A stretch of DNA of 64,000 bases from Clostridiales bacterium 1_7_47FAA (GTDB lineage: Bacteria; Bacillota; Clostridia; Lachnospirales; Lachnospiraceae): positions 62,001-126,000 of the forward strand of contig DS990263.1 of NCBI GenBank assembly GCA_000155435.1, read 5' to 3'. Under the pieces are notes generated by a model, which had not been told where the DNA came from, did no database searches, and worked only from the letters and a program-made list of their open reading frames with translations. Both the position numbers and the translations under genes were made by a program. This document shows, one piece after another, positions 51,717 through 60,165 of the stretch. Position 1 is the stretch's first letter. Every line of letters begins with the position of its first letter.

Positions 51717-51728
51717 TAGTGTACACTA
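51717..51728. promoter_or_regulatory. AGTGTACACT palindrome, copy 2 (XRE / diguanylate cyclase divergent region)
   Basis: TAGTGTACACTA is a perfect 12-bp palindrome in the divergent region, about 20 nt upstream of the XRE start codon and about 105 nt upstream of the diguanylate cyclase start. Its 10-bp core is identical to 49424-49433. Confidence 0.45.
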
Positions 51729-51832
51729 CAGTTTACATATTATGAATTACTATGCGATACATATATTTTATGAATCCAGATACACTGATATACAACATGG
51801 GAAGCAGATAAAGGAAAGGGGGATGCAGGTTC

Positions 51833-53230
51833 ATGGATGGGAATGCAGGTAATGGAAAATCCGGCGTCCGCATTGTAATGGATGCAAAGCGGGAGAAAGA
51901 ATGCGCGGGCTCCCTTTCCGGGATTTTTGATGAACTTATGGAATTCAGCATGGAAACAGGGCAGTGCAGGGGAGTCTTTTATACGGAAGGGGGATGCCGC
52001 CTTTCGGTGAACCAATCCCTTGAGGACTTCCGGACATTTGCCTGGGAGAACATCCACCCTGAGGAGTGCAGGGATTTTCTTGGGATATTTAACAGGGAAC
52101 ATATGAGGAAGATCATGGAGGAGGGTAAACCGCTGCGCCATGAATTCCGGTGCCGGGACACCGGAAGGAATTACATATGGCTCAGGATACTCCTGATACC
52201 GGAATCAGGCAGAGGTGACACTGTGCTCTGCTATGTGTCAGACCTGGGGGATAAGGATGGGGAAAACTATCTGTTAAGGCAGATTGTGGAACGGTACGTG
52301 TATAGGAACTGCGATTATCTCATATGTCTGGATGCAGATAAGGATTCCTATACCATGTTTAAAAGGAATGAAGGCTCTGCCCTGCTTCCTCAGGAATCCT
52401 CGGGCAGTTACAGCCAGATGGTCCAGACATGTATCAAGGGGTATGTGGTGCCTGAGGACAGGGAGATGGTCGACAGGGAGATGGAGATCAGGCATGTCCT
52501 TTCCGTACTGGACGCGGAAGGCGAGCACATCATAACATATGGCGTAAAAGACCCGGAAAAAGGTTATCTGCGCAAGCGGTTCCAATATGTGTATTATGAC
52601 AGGCCGGGCAGGATTGTGTTCCTTATGCGCAGCGACATCACGGAGGAATACCAGGAACAGTTGAGACAAAAGGAACGGTTAAAGGATGCGCTTAAGAATG
52701 CCAGGGTGGACTCCCTTACCGGGCTTTACAACCGGCAGGCCATATGCAGGGAAATCAGCCGTTTCCTGGAATCCCCCGCCTGCTCGCGCGCAGTCCTGCT
52801 GTTCATGGATCTGGATGATTTTAAGAACATTAATGATACCATGGGACACAGAAGCGGGGACTATGCCCTGCGCTGCGTGGCTGACCTGTTCCGCCATACC
52901 CTGCGCGCCACGGATATGGTCGGCAGGGTTGGCGGGGATGAGTTCGTTGCGCTCCTTACCGGGATTTCCGCGGAAAAGGGAGGCGTGGAATGCGCGAAAC
53001 GGCTCTGTGAGGCGGTCAGCAGCATGGAAGACCCCAACATGGGTGGGCTTAAGCTTTCATGCAGCATAGGCGGCGCCGTATGTCCTAAGGACGGCAATGA
53101 TTACGACACCCTGTTCGTAAAGGCGGATACGGCTGCTTATGAGGCAAAACGGCAGGGAAAGAACCGGTACGTGTTTTATACCCCGGGTCTGGAACTGAAG
53201 AACGGTTACTGCTCCAGTTCAATGTCATAG
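51833..53230 (+). CDS. Diguanylate cyclase with N-terminal PAS-like region
   Basis: A 465-residue cytoplasmic protein. The first about 270 residues contain PAS-like segments (for example NIHPEECRDFLGIFNREHMRKI and NYIWLRILLIPE), and a short coiled coil leads into the GGDEF domain (about 285-450). The active site is an intact GGDEF at 367-371. An RxxD inhibitory site (Arg358, Asp361) lies five residues before it, so product feedback is expected. It makes c-di-GMP. There is no EAL domain. Its 3' end overlaps the convergent asnB gene by 25 bp, an unusual tail-to-tail overlap. Confidence 0.9.
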   Translation: MDGNAGNGKSGVRIVMDAKREKECAGSLSGIFDELMEFSMETGQCRGVFYTEGGCRLSVNQSLEDFRTFAWENIHPEECRDFLGIFNREHMRKIMEEGKPLRHEFRCRDTGRNYIWLRILLIPESGRGDTVLCYVSDLGDKDGENYLLRQIVERYVYRNCDYLICLDADKDSYTMFKRNEGSALLPQESSGSYSQMVQTCIKGYVVPEDREMVDREMEIRHVLSVLDAEGEHIITYGVKDPEKGYLRKRFQYVYYDRPGRIVFLMRSDITEEYQEQLRQKERLKDALKNARVDSLTGLYNRQAICREISRFLESPACSRAVLLFMDLDDFKNINDTMGHRSGDYALRCVADLFRHTLRATDMVGRVGGDEFVALLTGISAEKGGVECAKRLCEAVSSMEDPNMGGLKLSCSIGGAVCPKDGNDYDTLFVKADTAAYEAKRQGKNRYVFYTPGLELKNGYCSSSMS

Positions 53231-55059
53231 GTTTTCATCCAGTAGTTAATCTGCAGGATATAGGCCATCATCTGGGGACCTGCCATCAGCTGTCCATACC
53301 ATGGCTTGCCGTAATCGCCCGGGTTTAACAGGAACTGTTCCAGCTTTTTCCTGTCTAAGAACTGCATCACAGGCGCATGGCTGTCGCCCATCATTTCGCG
53401 GACACGTCCGGCCAGAAGCTTTTCATAAGAAGTATCATAGGTTTTGGGATAAGGGGACTTGCGCCTGAAGAGGATATCTTCGGGCAGGAGTCCTTTTGCT
53501 GACTGGCGGAGCAGGTTCTTGACCACACCGTCCCTGGTCTTCATATCCCAGGGCACGTTCCAGACATACTCCATGATCTTGTGGTCCGCAAAGGGGACCC
53601 TGGCTTCCAGGCCGGAGTACATGCTGGTGCGGTCCATGCGGTTTAACAGGGTCTGCATGAACCAGCGCAGGTTCAGCCAGGCGATTTCGCGGCGCCTTGC
53701 CTCCACCGGCGTATCCTCTGCCAGCCTTGGTGTCTCGGCTACCGAACGCTCATAGGTATTCCTGACATAGCTGTCCATATCCAGGTATTCCATGAAGCTG
53801 TCATTGAGCAGCACCTTCCTGGCCCCCAGATCCATGGTCCATGGAAATGTATGCGCCTCAAAGCACTCCTTTTTGTGGAACCAGGGATAGCCGCCGAAAA
53901 TCTCATCCGCACACTCGCCGGTAAGGGCCACCTTGTTGTGTTCCTTTACCATGGAGCAGAACTGGAGCATGGAGGAGTCAATATCCCCCATGGCCGGCAT
54001 GTCATGGGCCAGCACGGAATCATACAGGCGGTCTGCCTGGGTCAGGTTGTCACATTCCAGATAGTGGTGGTCCGAATCCAGGAACCGTACCATACGGTCC
54101 ACAAAGGGGCGGTCCTGGGAGGGCTGGAAGGAGTTGGCCTTGAAGAATCTGTCATTGTCCACAAAGTCAAAGGAAAATGTGGTGAGACGTTTCCCTTGTT
54201 TCCTTAATTCTGAGGCGCAGATGGCAGACACCAGGCTGGAGTCCACGCCTCCGGAGAGGAAGGTACAGATGGGCACATCGGAGACCATCTGCCTGCGCAC
54301 GGCGTCCTGGACCAGGAAGGATGTCTTTTCAATGGTTTTTTCATAGCTGTCCTCATGGGGACGGCTTTCCAGTTTCCAGTAACTTTTAAGCCTTAAGCCC
54401 TCTGCCGAGCAGATAAGGAAGTGTCCAGGCAGCAGTTCCTCCATATCCTTAAACACACCGCAGCCATAGGTCCTGGCAGGTCCGATGGAGAAAATCTCGT
54501 TCAGCCCTTTTTTATCCAGGACCGGGCGGACCCCGGGATAGGCAAGGATCCCCTTGGGTTCGGAGGCAAAGATGATTTCCTCTCCCCTGACCATATAGAA
54601 CAGGGGTTTGACGCCTGCCCTGTCACGGAACAGGCACAGACGGTTCCTGGCAGTGTCCAGGATGGCAATGGCAAATATGCCGTTGAGCCGTTTCACGAAG
54701 TCCGGCCCGTATTCCATATAGCCGGCCAGTATGACCTCGGTGTCGCTGGAGGTCTGGAATACAAGGCCGCGTCCCAGCAGCTCCTGGCGCAGCTCCCCGG
54801 TATTGTAGAGTTCGCCGTTGTAGACAATGGCAAATGTCTGGCCGGACCCGGATTTTACCATGGGCTGGTGGCCTCCGGCCAGGTCGATGATGGACAGGCG
54901 GGCGTGGGACAGCCCGCCGTGTTCGCTTAAAAACAGGCCGGAGTCATCCGGCCCCCTGTGTTTCTGGCACTGCGCCATGGATGTAAGGATTTCCCTGCAG
55001 TGTTCCTTTTCTTTGAGGTAATGGTCATGGGGGTTATAAAAACCGGCAATTCCGCACAT
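53206..55059 (-). CDS. asnB: Asparagine synthase (glutamine-hydrolysing)
   Basis: A 617-residue enzyme making asparagine from aspartate, ATP and glutamine. The N-terminal glutaminase domain starts with catalytic Cys2 (MCGIAGFYNPHD) and has RGPDDSG and NGELYN. The synthetase domain has the ATP-binding loop FLSGGVDSSLVS and GECADEIFGGYPWF. Length matches the AsnB family. ATG 55059 has AGGAGG upstream. It lies 36 nt downstream of a membrane transporter on the same strand. Its last codons overlap the end of the diguanylate cyclase gene. Confidence 0.94.
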   Translation of the reverse strand: MCGIAGFYNPHDHYLKEKEHCREILTSMAQCQKHRGPDDSGLFLSEHGGLSHARLSIIDLAGGHQPMVKSGSGQTFAIVYNGELYNTGELRQELLGRGLVFQTSSDTEVILAGYMEYGPDFVKRLNGIFAIAILDTARNRLCLFRDRAGVKPLFYMVRGEEIIFASEPKGILAYPGVRPVLDKKGLNEIFSIGPARTYGCGVFKDMEELLPGHFLICSAEGLRLKSYWKLESRPHEDSYEKTIEKTSFLVQDAVRRQMVSDVPICTFLSGGVDSSLVSAICASELRKQGKRLTTFSFDFVDNDRFFKANSFQPSQDRPFVDRMVRFLDSDHHYLECDNLTQADRLYDSVLAHDMPAMGDIDSSMLQFCSMVKEHNKVALTGECADEIFGGYPWFHKKECFEAHTFPWTMDLGARKVLLNDSFMEYLDMDSYVRNTYERSVAETPRLAEDTPVEARRREIAWLNLRWFMQTLLNRMDRTSMYSGLEARVPFADHKIMEYVWNVPWDMKTRDGVVKNLLRQSAKGLLPEDILFRRKSPYPKTYDTSYEKLLAGRVREMMGDSHAPVMQFLDRKKLEQFLLNPGDYGKPWYGQLMAGPQMMAYILQINYWMKTYDIELEQ

Positions 55060-55095
55060 AGTTCGTTCCTCCTGTCATGGATTGATGCGGTGTCC

Positions 55096-56469
55096 CTAAA
55101 TCAGGAAACAGGCCGCGATATAGGTACAGACAAAGCCCAGGCATACCGGAACCAGGTTCTTCCTGGCCAGTTCCACCGGGCTTACATTACAGATGGCAGC
55201 CACCGGGATAAGACCCCAGGGCACAATGGTCCCCCCGCCCACGAAGATGGCGGCAATCTGGCCAAGGGCAGCCATCACGGGCACGGAGGCGCCGGTGGCA
55301 AAGCCAAAGGTGCGGGCCAGGGAACCGGTCAGGGGAAGGCCGGAGAAACCGGAGCCGTCAAGGCCGGTCAGGCTGCCCACCACCATCTGGATAAAGGCCG
55401 CCATATATTTGTTCAAAGGCGCGTTCTGGGCCAGCCACATGGCCCAGTCATTCATGATTCCATGGGAAAAGCCTGTTCCCATGATGGAGGTGATGCCTTC
55501 GCCGCCCAAAAAGAAGAAGGCGCCGATGATGATGACCGGGGCAAATATCTTAATGGCAAAAAGGAAACCGTCCGTCACATAGCCGGTCACCTTTTCAAGG
55601 GAGTCCTTCCCAAAGCCAAGGAAGGCGCCAAGGCACATGAGGATAAGGGCTGTTCCGGACACCATGCTGGTGGCATCCCCGCCCTTTAAGTCAAATACCA
55701 GCATCAGCACAATCACGCCCACGAATGCCAGCGGGGTGAGGATGGCCATGAGAAGTGCCATGTTCCCGCCCTTGGGAGTATCTGCTTCCCCGGTCTGGAT
55801 GGTCAGGCGCAGTCCGCGTCCTTCCATTTCATCCCTGTTTAACAGATATGCGCTGCCCACCGTGACAATGCCCATGACCCAGAAGACGGGCCATGCCTGA
55901 TGGAGGATGCCGGTGGTGGTGATTCCGGCCGCCCCGGCGGAAACAGCGGGCGCGCCCTGGATGACAAAGTCATAGCTTAAGGCGAAGCCGTGGCCGAACA
56001 GGTTCATGGCCATGGCCGCGGCCAGGGGATTCAGGCCGGCCTTGACGGCAAAGGGGAGCATGATGGCCCCGACCAGCGCAACCGAGGGGCTGGGCCACAG
56101 GAAAAGGGAAAATAAAAACATGGTAAGCCCCAGTATCCACCAGGTGACGGAAGGCGTCTTCATGATTTTTGACATGGGGACCATCATCAGGTAATCGCTG
56201 CCCAGGTCCTTGAGGCATTTGGAAAGGGCGGTCACCATTGCTATGGTGGCCAGTACCTCCATGAATTCCTTACCAGCGTAGAGGATGGCGTTAAACACGG
56301 TCATGATGGCGCCTGTAAAGGATTTTAAGCCAATCAGGCCCAGGATGAAAAGAAAAGCAATGCAGACAGCCGGCGTGTCCCGTCTCATGACCATGACAGC
56401 CAGGATGACGATGACGCCGATGAGATAAGCATAGTGCAGGGGAGTCAGCACTATGGTGGATTCAATCAT
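55096..56469 (-). CDS. Polytopic membrane transporter of unknown substrate
   Basis: A 457-residue membrane protein with about twelve hydrophobic helices. Features include LFLWPSPSVALVGAIMLPFAVKAGLNP in the first half and GSLTGLDGSGFSGLPLTGSLA and GGGTIVPWGLIPVAAICNVSP in the second. The hairpin-like Gly/Pro/Ser loops in both halves recall ion-transporter-superfamily carriers (GntP, citrate or dicarboxylate types), but no single family is certain. ATG 56469 is used because AGGAG lies 8 nt upstream; a GTG at 56478 is too close to that site. It is probably co-transcribed with asnB, so an amino acid or related organic acid is a possible substrate. Confidence 0.7.
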   Translation of the reverse strand: MIESTIVLTPLHYAYLIGVIVILAVMVMRRDTPAVCIAFLFILGLIGLKSFTGAIMTVFNAILYAGKEFMEVLATIAMVTALSKCLKDLGSDYLMMVPMSKIMKTPSVTWWILGLTMFLFSLFLWPSPSVALVGAIMLPFAVKAGLNPLAAAMAMNLFGHGFALSYDFVIQGAPAVSAGAAGITTTGILHQAWPVFWVMGIVTVGSAYLLNRDEMEGRGLRLTIQTGEADTPKGGNMALLMAILTPLAFVGVIVLMLVFDLKGGDATSMVSGTALILMCLGAFLGFGKDSLEKVTGYVTDGFLFAIKIFAPVIIIGAFFFLGGEGITSIMGTGFSHGIMNDWAMWLAQNAPLNKYMAAFIQMVVGSLTGLDGSGFSGLPLTGSLARTFGFATGASVPVMAALGQIAAIFVGGGTIVPWGLIPVAAICNVSPVELARKNLVPVCLGFVCTYIAACFLI

Positions 56470-56550
56470 AACAGTCACTCCTGTATCTAAGAATATAATC
56501 TATAGTATGAGAAAATCCGTGCCCCGGTGAAATAATCCTGTTTTTGGGGG

Positions 56551-56579
56551 TTGATTTTATGGTCAGGGGCTGGTATGCT
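56551..56579 (+). promoter_or_regulatory. Promoter of mgtE
   Basis: TTGATT (56551-56556), 17 bp, TATGCT (56574-56579), with TGG before the -10 (extended -10). It predicts a leader of about 300 nt before the mgtE start codon. Confidence 0.65.
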
Positions 56580-56585
56580 TAATAA

Positions 56586-56884
56586 GGATTAAAATAAATG
56601 ATGAAAGGAAGTGAACCTAAGTGGAAGGTCGAAGTCGTAAGATGGAAGCAGACAATTATCATAAGCGTATGGTAGTGGGAGCTGCCGGTGTGGCTGTGTT
56701 TTATCAGGCATGCCCCGGGACGGCTTTGGTTCCGCTTTGCTTTCACTGCCGTTAACCGTCTATATAGAGATACGTTTATGATGATAGCCATGGATTACGG
56801 GAACGCCCGGTCACGGGGACTTTTTGTAATTATGGCTATTTTGTGTGCTGCTTTCATGATAGTACCATTCATGAAAGGAATAAG
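56586..56884 (+). other. Long 5' leader of mgtE, candidate regulatory RNA
   Basis: About 300 nt of apparent untranslated RNA precede mgtE. It holds a possible 44-codon reading frame starting GTG 56621 with a Cys/Pro-containing end. It also holds a CGGG-CCCG-CGGG triad at 56798-56817, in which the middle segment can pair with either side, followed by TTTTT. A TTTCATG/CATGAAA hairpin (56852-56876) has its 3' arm running into the AAAGGAA ribosome site. Conserved Mg2+ M-box segments were not found. Confidence 0.4.
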
Positions 56885-58234
56885 ATGCAGGAGAATTTTG
56901 ATTTAAAACAGCTGATGGAGCTGCTGGACACAAGGCAGCTCCGCAGGCTCAAGGAGATTTTAACGGAGATGAATGAGGTGGATATTGCCTCCTTCATCGA
57001 GGAACTGGATTCAGAGCGGACCGTGGTCGTGTTCCGCATGCTGTCCAAGGAGGTTGCAAGCGATGTGTTCGCCAACCTTCCGGTGGAAAAGCAGGAGCAT
57101 ATCATTAACAGCATTACGGACTACGAGCTGAGCGCCATTGTCAACGACCTGTTTGTGGATGACGCGGTCGACATGCTGGAGGAACTGCCTGCCAATGTGG
57201 TGAAGCGTGTGCTTAAGAACTCCACAAGCGACACAAGGAAGCTGATTAACCAGTTCCTTAAGTACCCGGAGAACAGCGCCGGGAGCATCATGACAGCCGA
57301 GTACGTGGGACTCAAGAAGACCATGACCGTGGAGCAGGCATTTGCCTATATCCGTAAGAACGGGGTGGATAAGGAGACCATATATACCTGCTATGTGATG
57401 GACGCAAAGCGGACATTGGAGGGTGTGGTTACGGTCAAGGACCTGCTGATGAACCCATATGATGAGGTCATAGGCAGCATCATGGATACCCATGTGATCA
57501 AGGCGGTGACCACGGACGACCAGGAGGAGGTGGCGGAAAGCTTCCGCAAGTACGACCTTTTAAGCCTGCCCGTGGTGGACCATGAGGACCGTCTGGTTGG
57601 AATCGTCACGGTGGACGACGTGGTGGATGTCATGGAACAGGAGGCCACGGAGGATTTTGAGAAGATGGCAGCCATGCTTCCAAGTGAAAAGCCATACCTG
57701 AAGACAGGGGTGTTCTCACTTGCAAAGAACAGGCTGGCCTGGCTTTTAATCCTCATGGTCAGCAGCATGATAACAGGCAGTATCCTGGCTAAATACGAGG
57801 CGGCCTTTGCAGTGATTCCCCTTCTGGTGACCTTTATCCCCATGCTGACGGATACGGGCGGTAATGCAGGCAGCCAGAGCAGTACCATGATCATCCGCGG
57901 CATGGCCGTGGGTGAGATAGAGGCAGGGGATATCCTCCGGGTACTGTGGAAGGAACTGCGGGTTGGCATCATTGTGGGAATCCTTCTGGGGCTGGTGAAT
58001 TATGTGCAGTTACTCATCCGTTTCCCGGGACAGGAGATGCTGTGCCTGACCGTGGTGCTGAGTCTTCTGGCCACCGTGGTGATTGCCAAGACCATTGGCT
58101 GCACATTGCCCATCATTGCCCAGATCCTCCATCTGGACCCGGCAATCATGGCCGCGCCCCTGATTACCACCATCGTGGATGCGGTGAGCCTGGTGGTCTA
58201 TTTCCAGCTTGCCTGCAGCCTGCTGAGTATTTAG
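56885..58234 (+). CDS. mgtE: Magnesium transporter MgtE
   Basis: A 449-residue Mg2+ channel of the MgtE family. The cytoplasmic N domain (1-130, MELLDTRQLRRLKEIL and FANLPVEKQEHI) is followed by paired CBS domains (about 130-255, SIMDTHVIKAVTTDDQEEVA and LPVVDHEDRLVGIVTVDDV), which close the pore at high Mg2+. Five membrane helices from about 280 carry the MLTDTGGNAGSQSST pore motif with its Mg2+-binding Asp. ATG 56885 has AAAGGAATAAG just upstream; an earlier in-frame ATG at 56843 lies in the leader. The long structured leader suggests RNA-level control by Mg2+ or translation. Confidence 0.94.
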   Translation: MQENFDLKQLMELLDTRQLRRLKEILTEMNEVDIASFIEELDSERTVVVFRMLSKEVASDVFANLPVEKQEHIINSITDYELSAIVNDLFVDDAVDMLEELPANVVKRVLKNSTSDTRKLINQFLKYPENSAGSIMTAEYVGLKKTMTVEQAFAYIRKNGVDKETIYTCYVMDAKRTLEGVVTVKDLLMNPYDEVIGSIMDTHVIKAVTTDDQEEVAESFRKYDLLSLPVVDHEDRLVGIVTVDDVVDVMEQEATEDFEKMAAMLPSEKPYLKTGVFSLAKNRLAWLLILMVSSMITGSILAKYEAAFAVIPLLVTFIPMLTDTGGNAGSQSSTMIIRGMAVGEIEAGDILRVLWKELRVGIIVGILLGLVNYVQLLIRFPGQEMLCLTVVLSLLATVVIAKTIGCTLPIIAQILHLDPAIMAAPLITTIVDAVSLVVYFQLACSLLSI

Positions 58235-58347
58235 GGCCCTGGACACGCCCCCCCGGTGCCGGCAGTATGGTTTCCAGCCGGATGGAGCATTAGTATAGCA
58301 CTGTTATTTACGCAATGCTGTACAAGTATGACAGGAGATTGGATACC

Positions 58348-60138
58348 ATGCTGTTCAACAAGCGATTTTCATTAAAAACCGTATATTACAGAAGCTTTTT
58401 CCTTCTGATTGTCATCCCCATCCTGTTGGTGGGTGTAGTCACCCTGGGCATCATCCGGTATATGATGGAGAAATCAGCCATTGCCAACATCCAGAACGCA
58501 CAGGCCAGCATAGAGACCAGCCTTTCCGAGTCTGTCCGGGACATATCCCTTCAGCTGTCCCATCTGGTCTTTGTGAATAACGGGGAAATCATGGGACTGG
58601 TATCGGGCATGGATACGGATGACAAGGAACAGCGCTATGATTTCAGCAGCCGTCTGGATGAGATGTTCCGTGTCTCCATGGTCCCTTCCCAGGACACGGT
58701 GTCTGCCATGTTCTACCTGAAAAGCGGGAACACGGTATATCTGAAAGACGAGGTAATCCTTCCCAGGGAGGAGATTGGCCGGGAGAACTGGTACCTTCAG
58801 GCCCTGGAACATAAAAATGTGGTCAGCGTGGGCGCTTTTGACACGGCCAGGCAGACCATTACATATTCGCGTCTTAAAAAAGGGGAGTTTGTGCTGGCGG
58901 CAGCCCTTGCTCCTGATTATCAGGCGGACCGCTCCGGGAAACTGGAGATGGTCAGCCTGTTTTCCGTTACCCATGTGGGTGAGGTCATCCGCAGATACAA
59001 CAGGGATGAACAGCTGGGCACCACCTTTATCCTGGACAGGGAAGGGAGGCTCCTCTTTGCAGGGGACAGGAGCCAGGAGGCAGAACGCCTTATGAAGGGG
59101 CTGCCGTCCACGCAGGCGGGCATTTACAGGACCCCGGTGGATGCCCAGGGCACGGGCCATGTTATGAATTATACGGCGGTTGTCTCCTCAGTGGAAGAGA
59201 ATGGGTGGAAGGTGGTGTCCATGGTCAGCACCTCCCGCCTGACCGCTGCCTATAACCGGGTCATGGGAATCTCCCTCCTGGTCATCAGCCTTCTGCTCCT
59301 GCTGTTCTATCTTTTTTCCAGGTATTTCCTGGGAGAAATCATCACACCCCTTCACTCGGTGATGGAAGGGATGAAGGAGATGGAGGAGGGGAACCTGACC
59401 GTCCATGTGGAGCCGGCGGGCCAGAACGAAATCAGGACCATGATCCACTCCTTTAACCGGATGGTCCGGGAACTTAAGGCATCCATAGAGGAAAATGAAC
59501 GGGTGCAGCAGAAGAAGCACCGGGCGGAGGTCAATGCGCTCCAGTCCCAGATTAACCCGCATTTTCTTGTGAATACCCTGAATTCCATCCGTTTCATGGC
59601 CCAGGTGTCCAGGTTCGAGGGCATCCGCAGGATGGCGGAGGCTTTAATCAAGATCCTTTCCTGCTCCTTCAGGGGCAGCATCAGCTTCTATACGGTAAGG
59701 GAAGAACTGGATGTGCTGGACAGTTACATCTATCTGATGAAAATACGTTATTCCGACGGCTTTGAGGTGGAGTACCACATTGACCAGGGATGCCTGGATT
59801 ATAAGATGCCCAGGCTGATTCTCCAGCCGATTGTGGAAAATTCCATTGTCCATGGCCTGGCGGAAAAGGAGGATGACATCGGCCATCTGAAAATCAGCCT
59901 GAAAGAGGAGGTGGAATCCCTTCTCTTCACGGTGGAGGATGACGGGCGGGGCATGACACAGGAGGAAATAGAGGCACTCCTTCATCCAAAGGAGAGGGAG
60001 GAGGATGACAATACCAGCATCGGGATTGAGAATGTGCTGGGGCGTCTGAAGCTGAACTTCGGAGAACGTGGCCAGGTCTGGATGGAGAGCCGGATTGGAC
60101 GGTATACCAGGACATTCCTGCGTATTCCAAAGCTTTGA
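58348..60138 (+). CDS. YesM-type sensor histidine kinase
   Basis: A 596-residue membrane kinase of the sugar-responsive YesM/LytS-like group. The first helix is about 10-32, an extracellular sensor domain about 33-295, a second helix about 300-322 and HAMP about 325-375. The His_kinase domain has His405 in SQINPHFLVNTLNS, and the ATPase domain has LILQPIVENSIVHG and DDGRGMTQEEI. ATG 58348 is chosen for its AGGAG 10 nt upstream; ATG 58315 has none. It precedes the response regulator by 27 nt and, further on, a carbohydrate ABC importer that it probably controls. Confidence 0.92.
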   Translation: MLFNKRFSLKTVYYRSFFLLIVIPILLVGVVTLGIIRYMMEKSAIANIQNAQASIETSLSESVRDISLQLSHLVFVNNGEIMGLVSGMDTDDKEQRYDFSSRLDEMFRVSMVPSQDTVSAMFYLKSGNTVYLKDEVILPREEIGRENWYLQALEHKNVVSVGAFDTARQTITYSRLKKGEFVLAAALAPDYQADRSGKLEMVSLFSVTHVGEVIRRYNRDEQLGTTFILDREGRLLFAGDRSQEAERLMKGLPSTQAGIYRTPVDAQGTGHVMNYTAVVSSVEENGWKVVSMVSTSRLTAAYNRVMGISLLVISLLLLLFYLFSRYFLGEIITPLHSVMEGMKEMEEGNLTVHVEPAGQNEIRTMIHSFNRMVRELKASIEENERVQQKKHRAEVNALQSQINPHFLVNTLNSIRFMAQVSRFEGIRRMAEALIKILSCSFRGSISFYTVREELDVLDSYIYLMKIRYSDGFEVEYHIDQGCLDYKMPRLILQPIVENSIVHGLAEKEDDIGHLKISLKEEVESLLFTVEDDGRGMTQEEIEALLHPKEREEDDNTSIGIENVLGRLKLNFGERGQVWMESRIGRYTRTFLRIPKL

Positions 60139-60165
60139 GAATTGTTGGACAGGGGGAGGAATGGG

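Noticed and set aside
56750-56780. Similarity of a CTATATAGAGATAC stretch to the start of the Mg2+ M-box
   Set aside because: The flanking AGGTGAGG, GCTGCTGCCC and CCAATGGGTCAACAG blocks of the M-box are missing.
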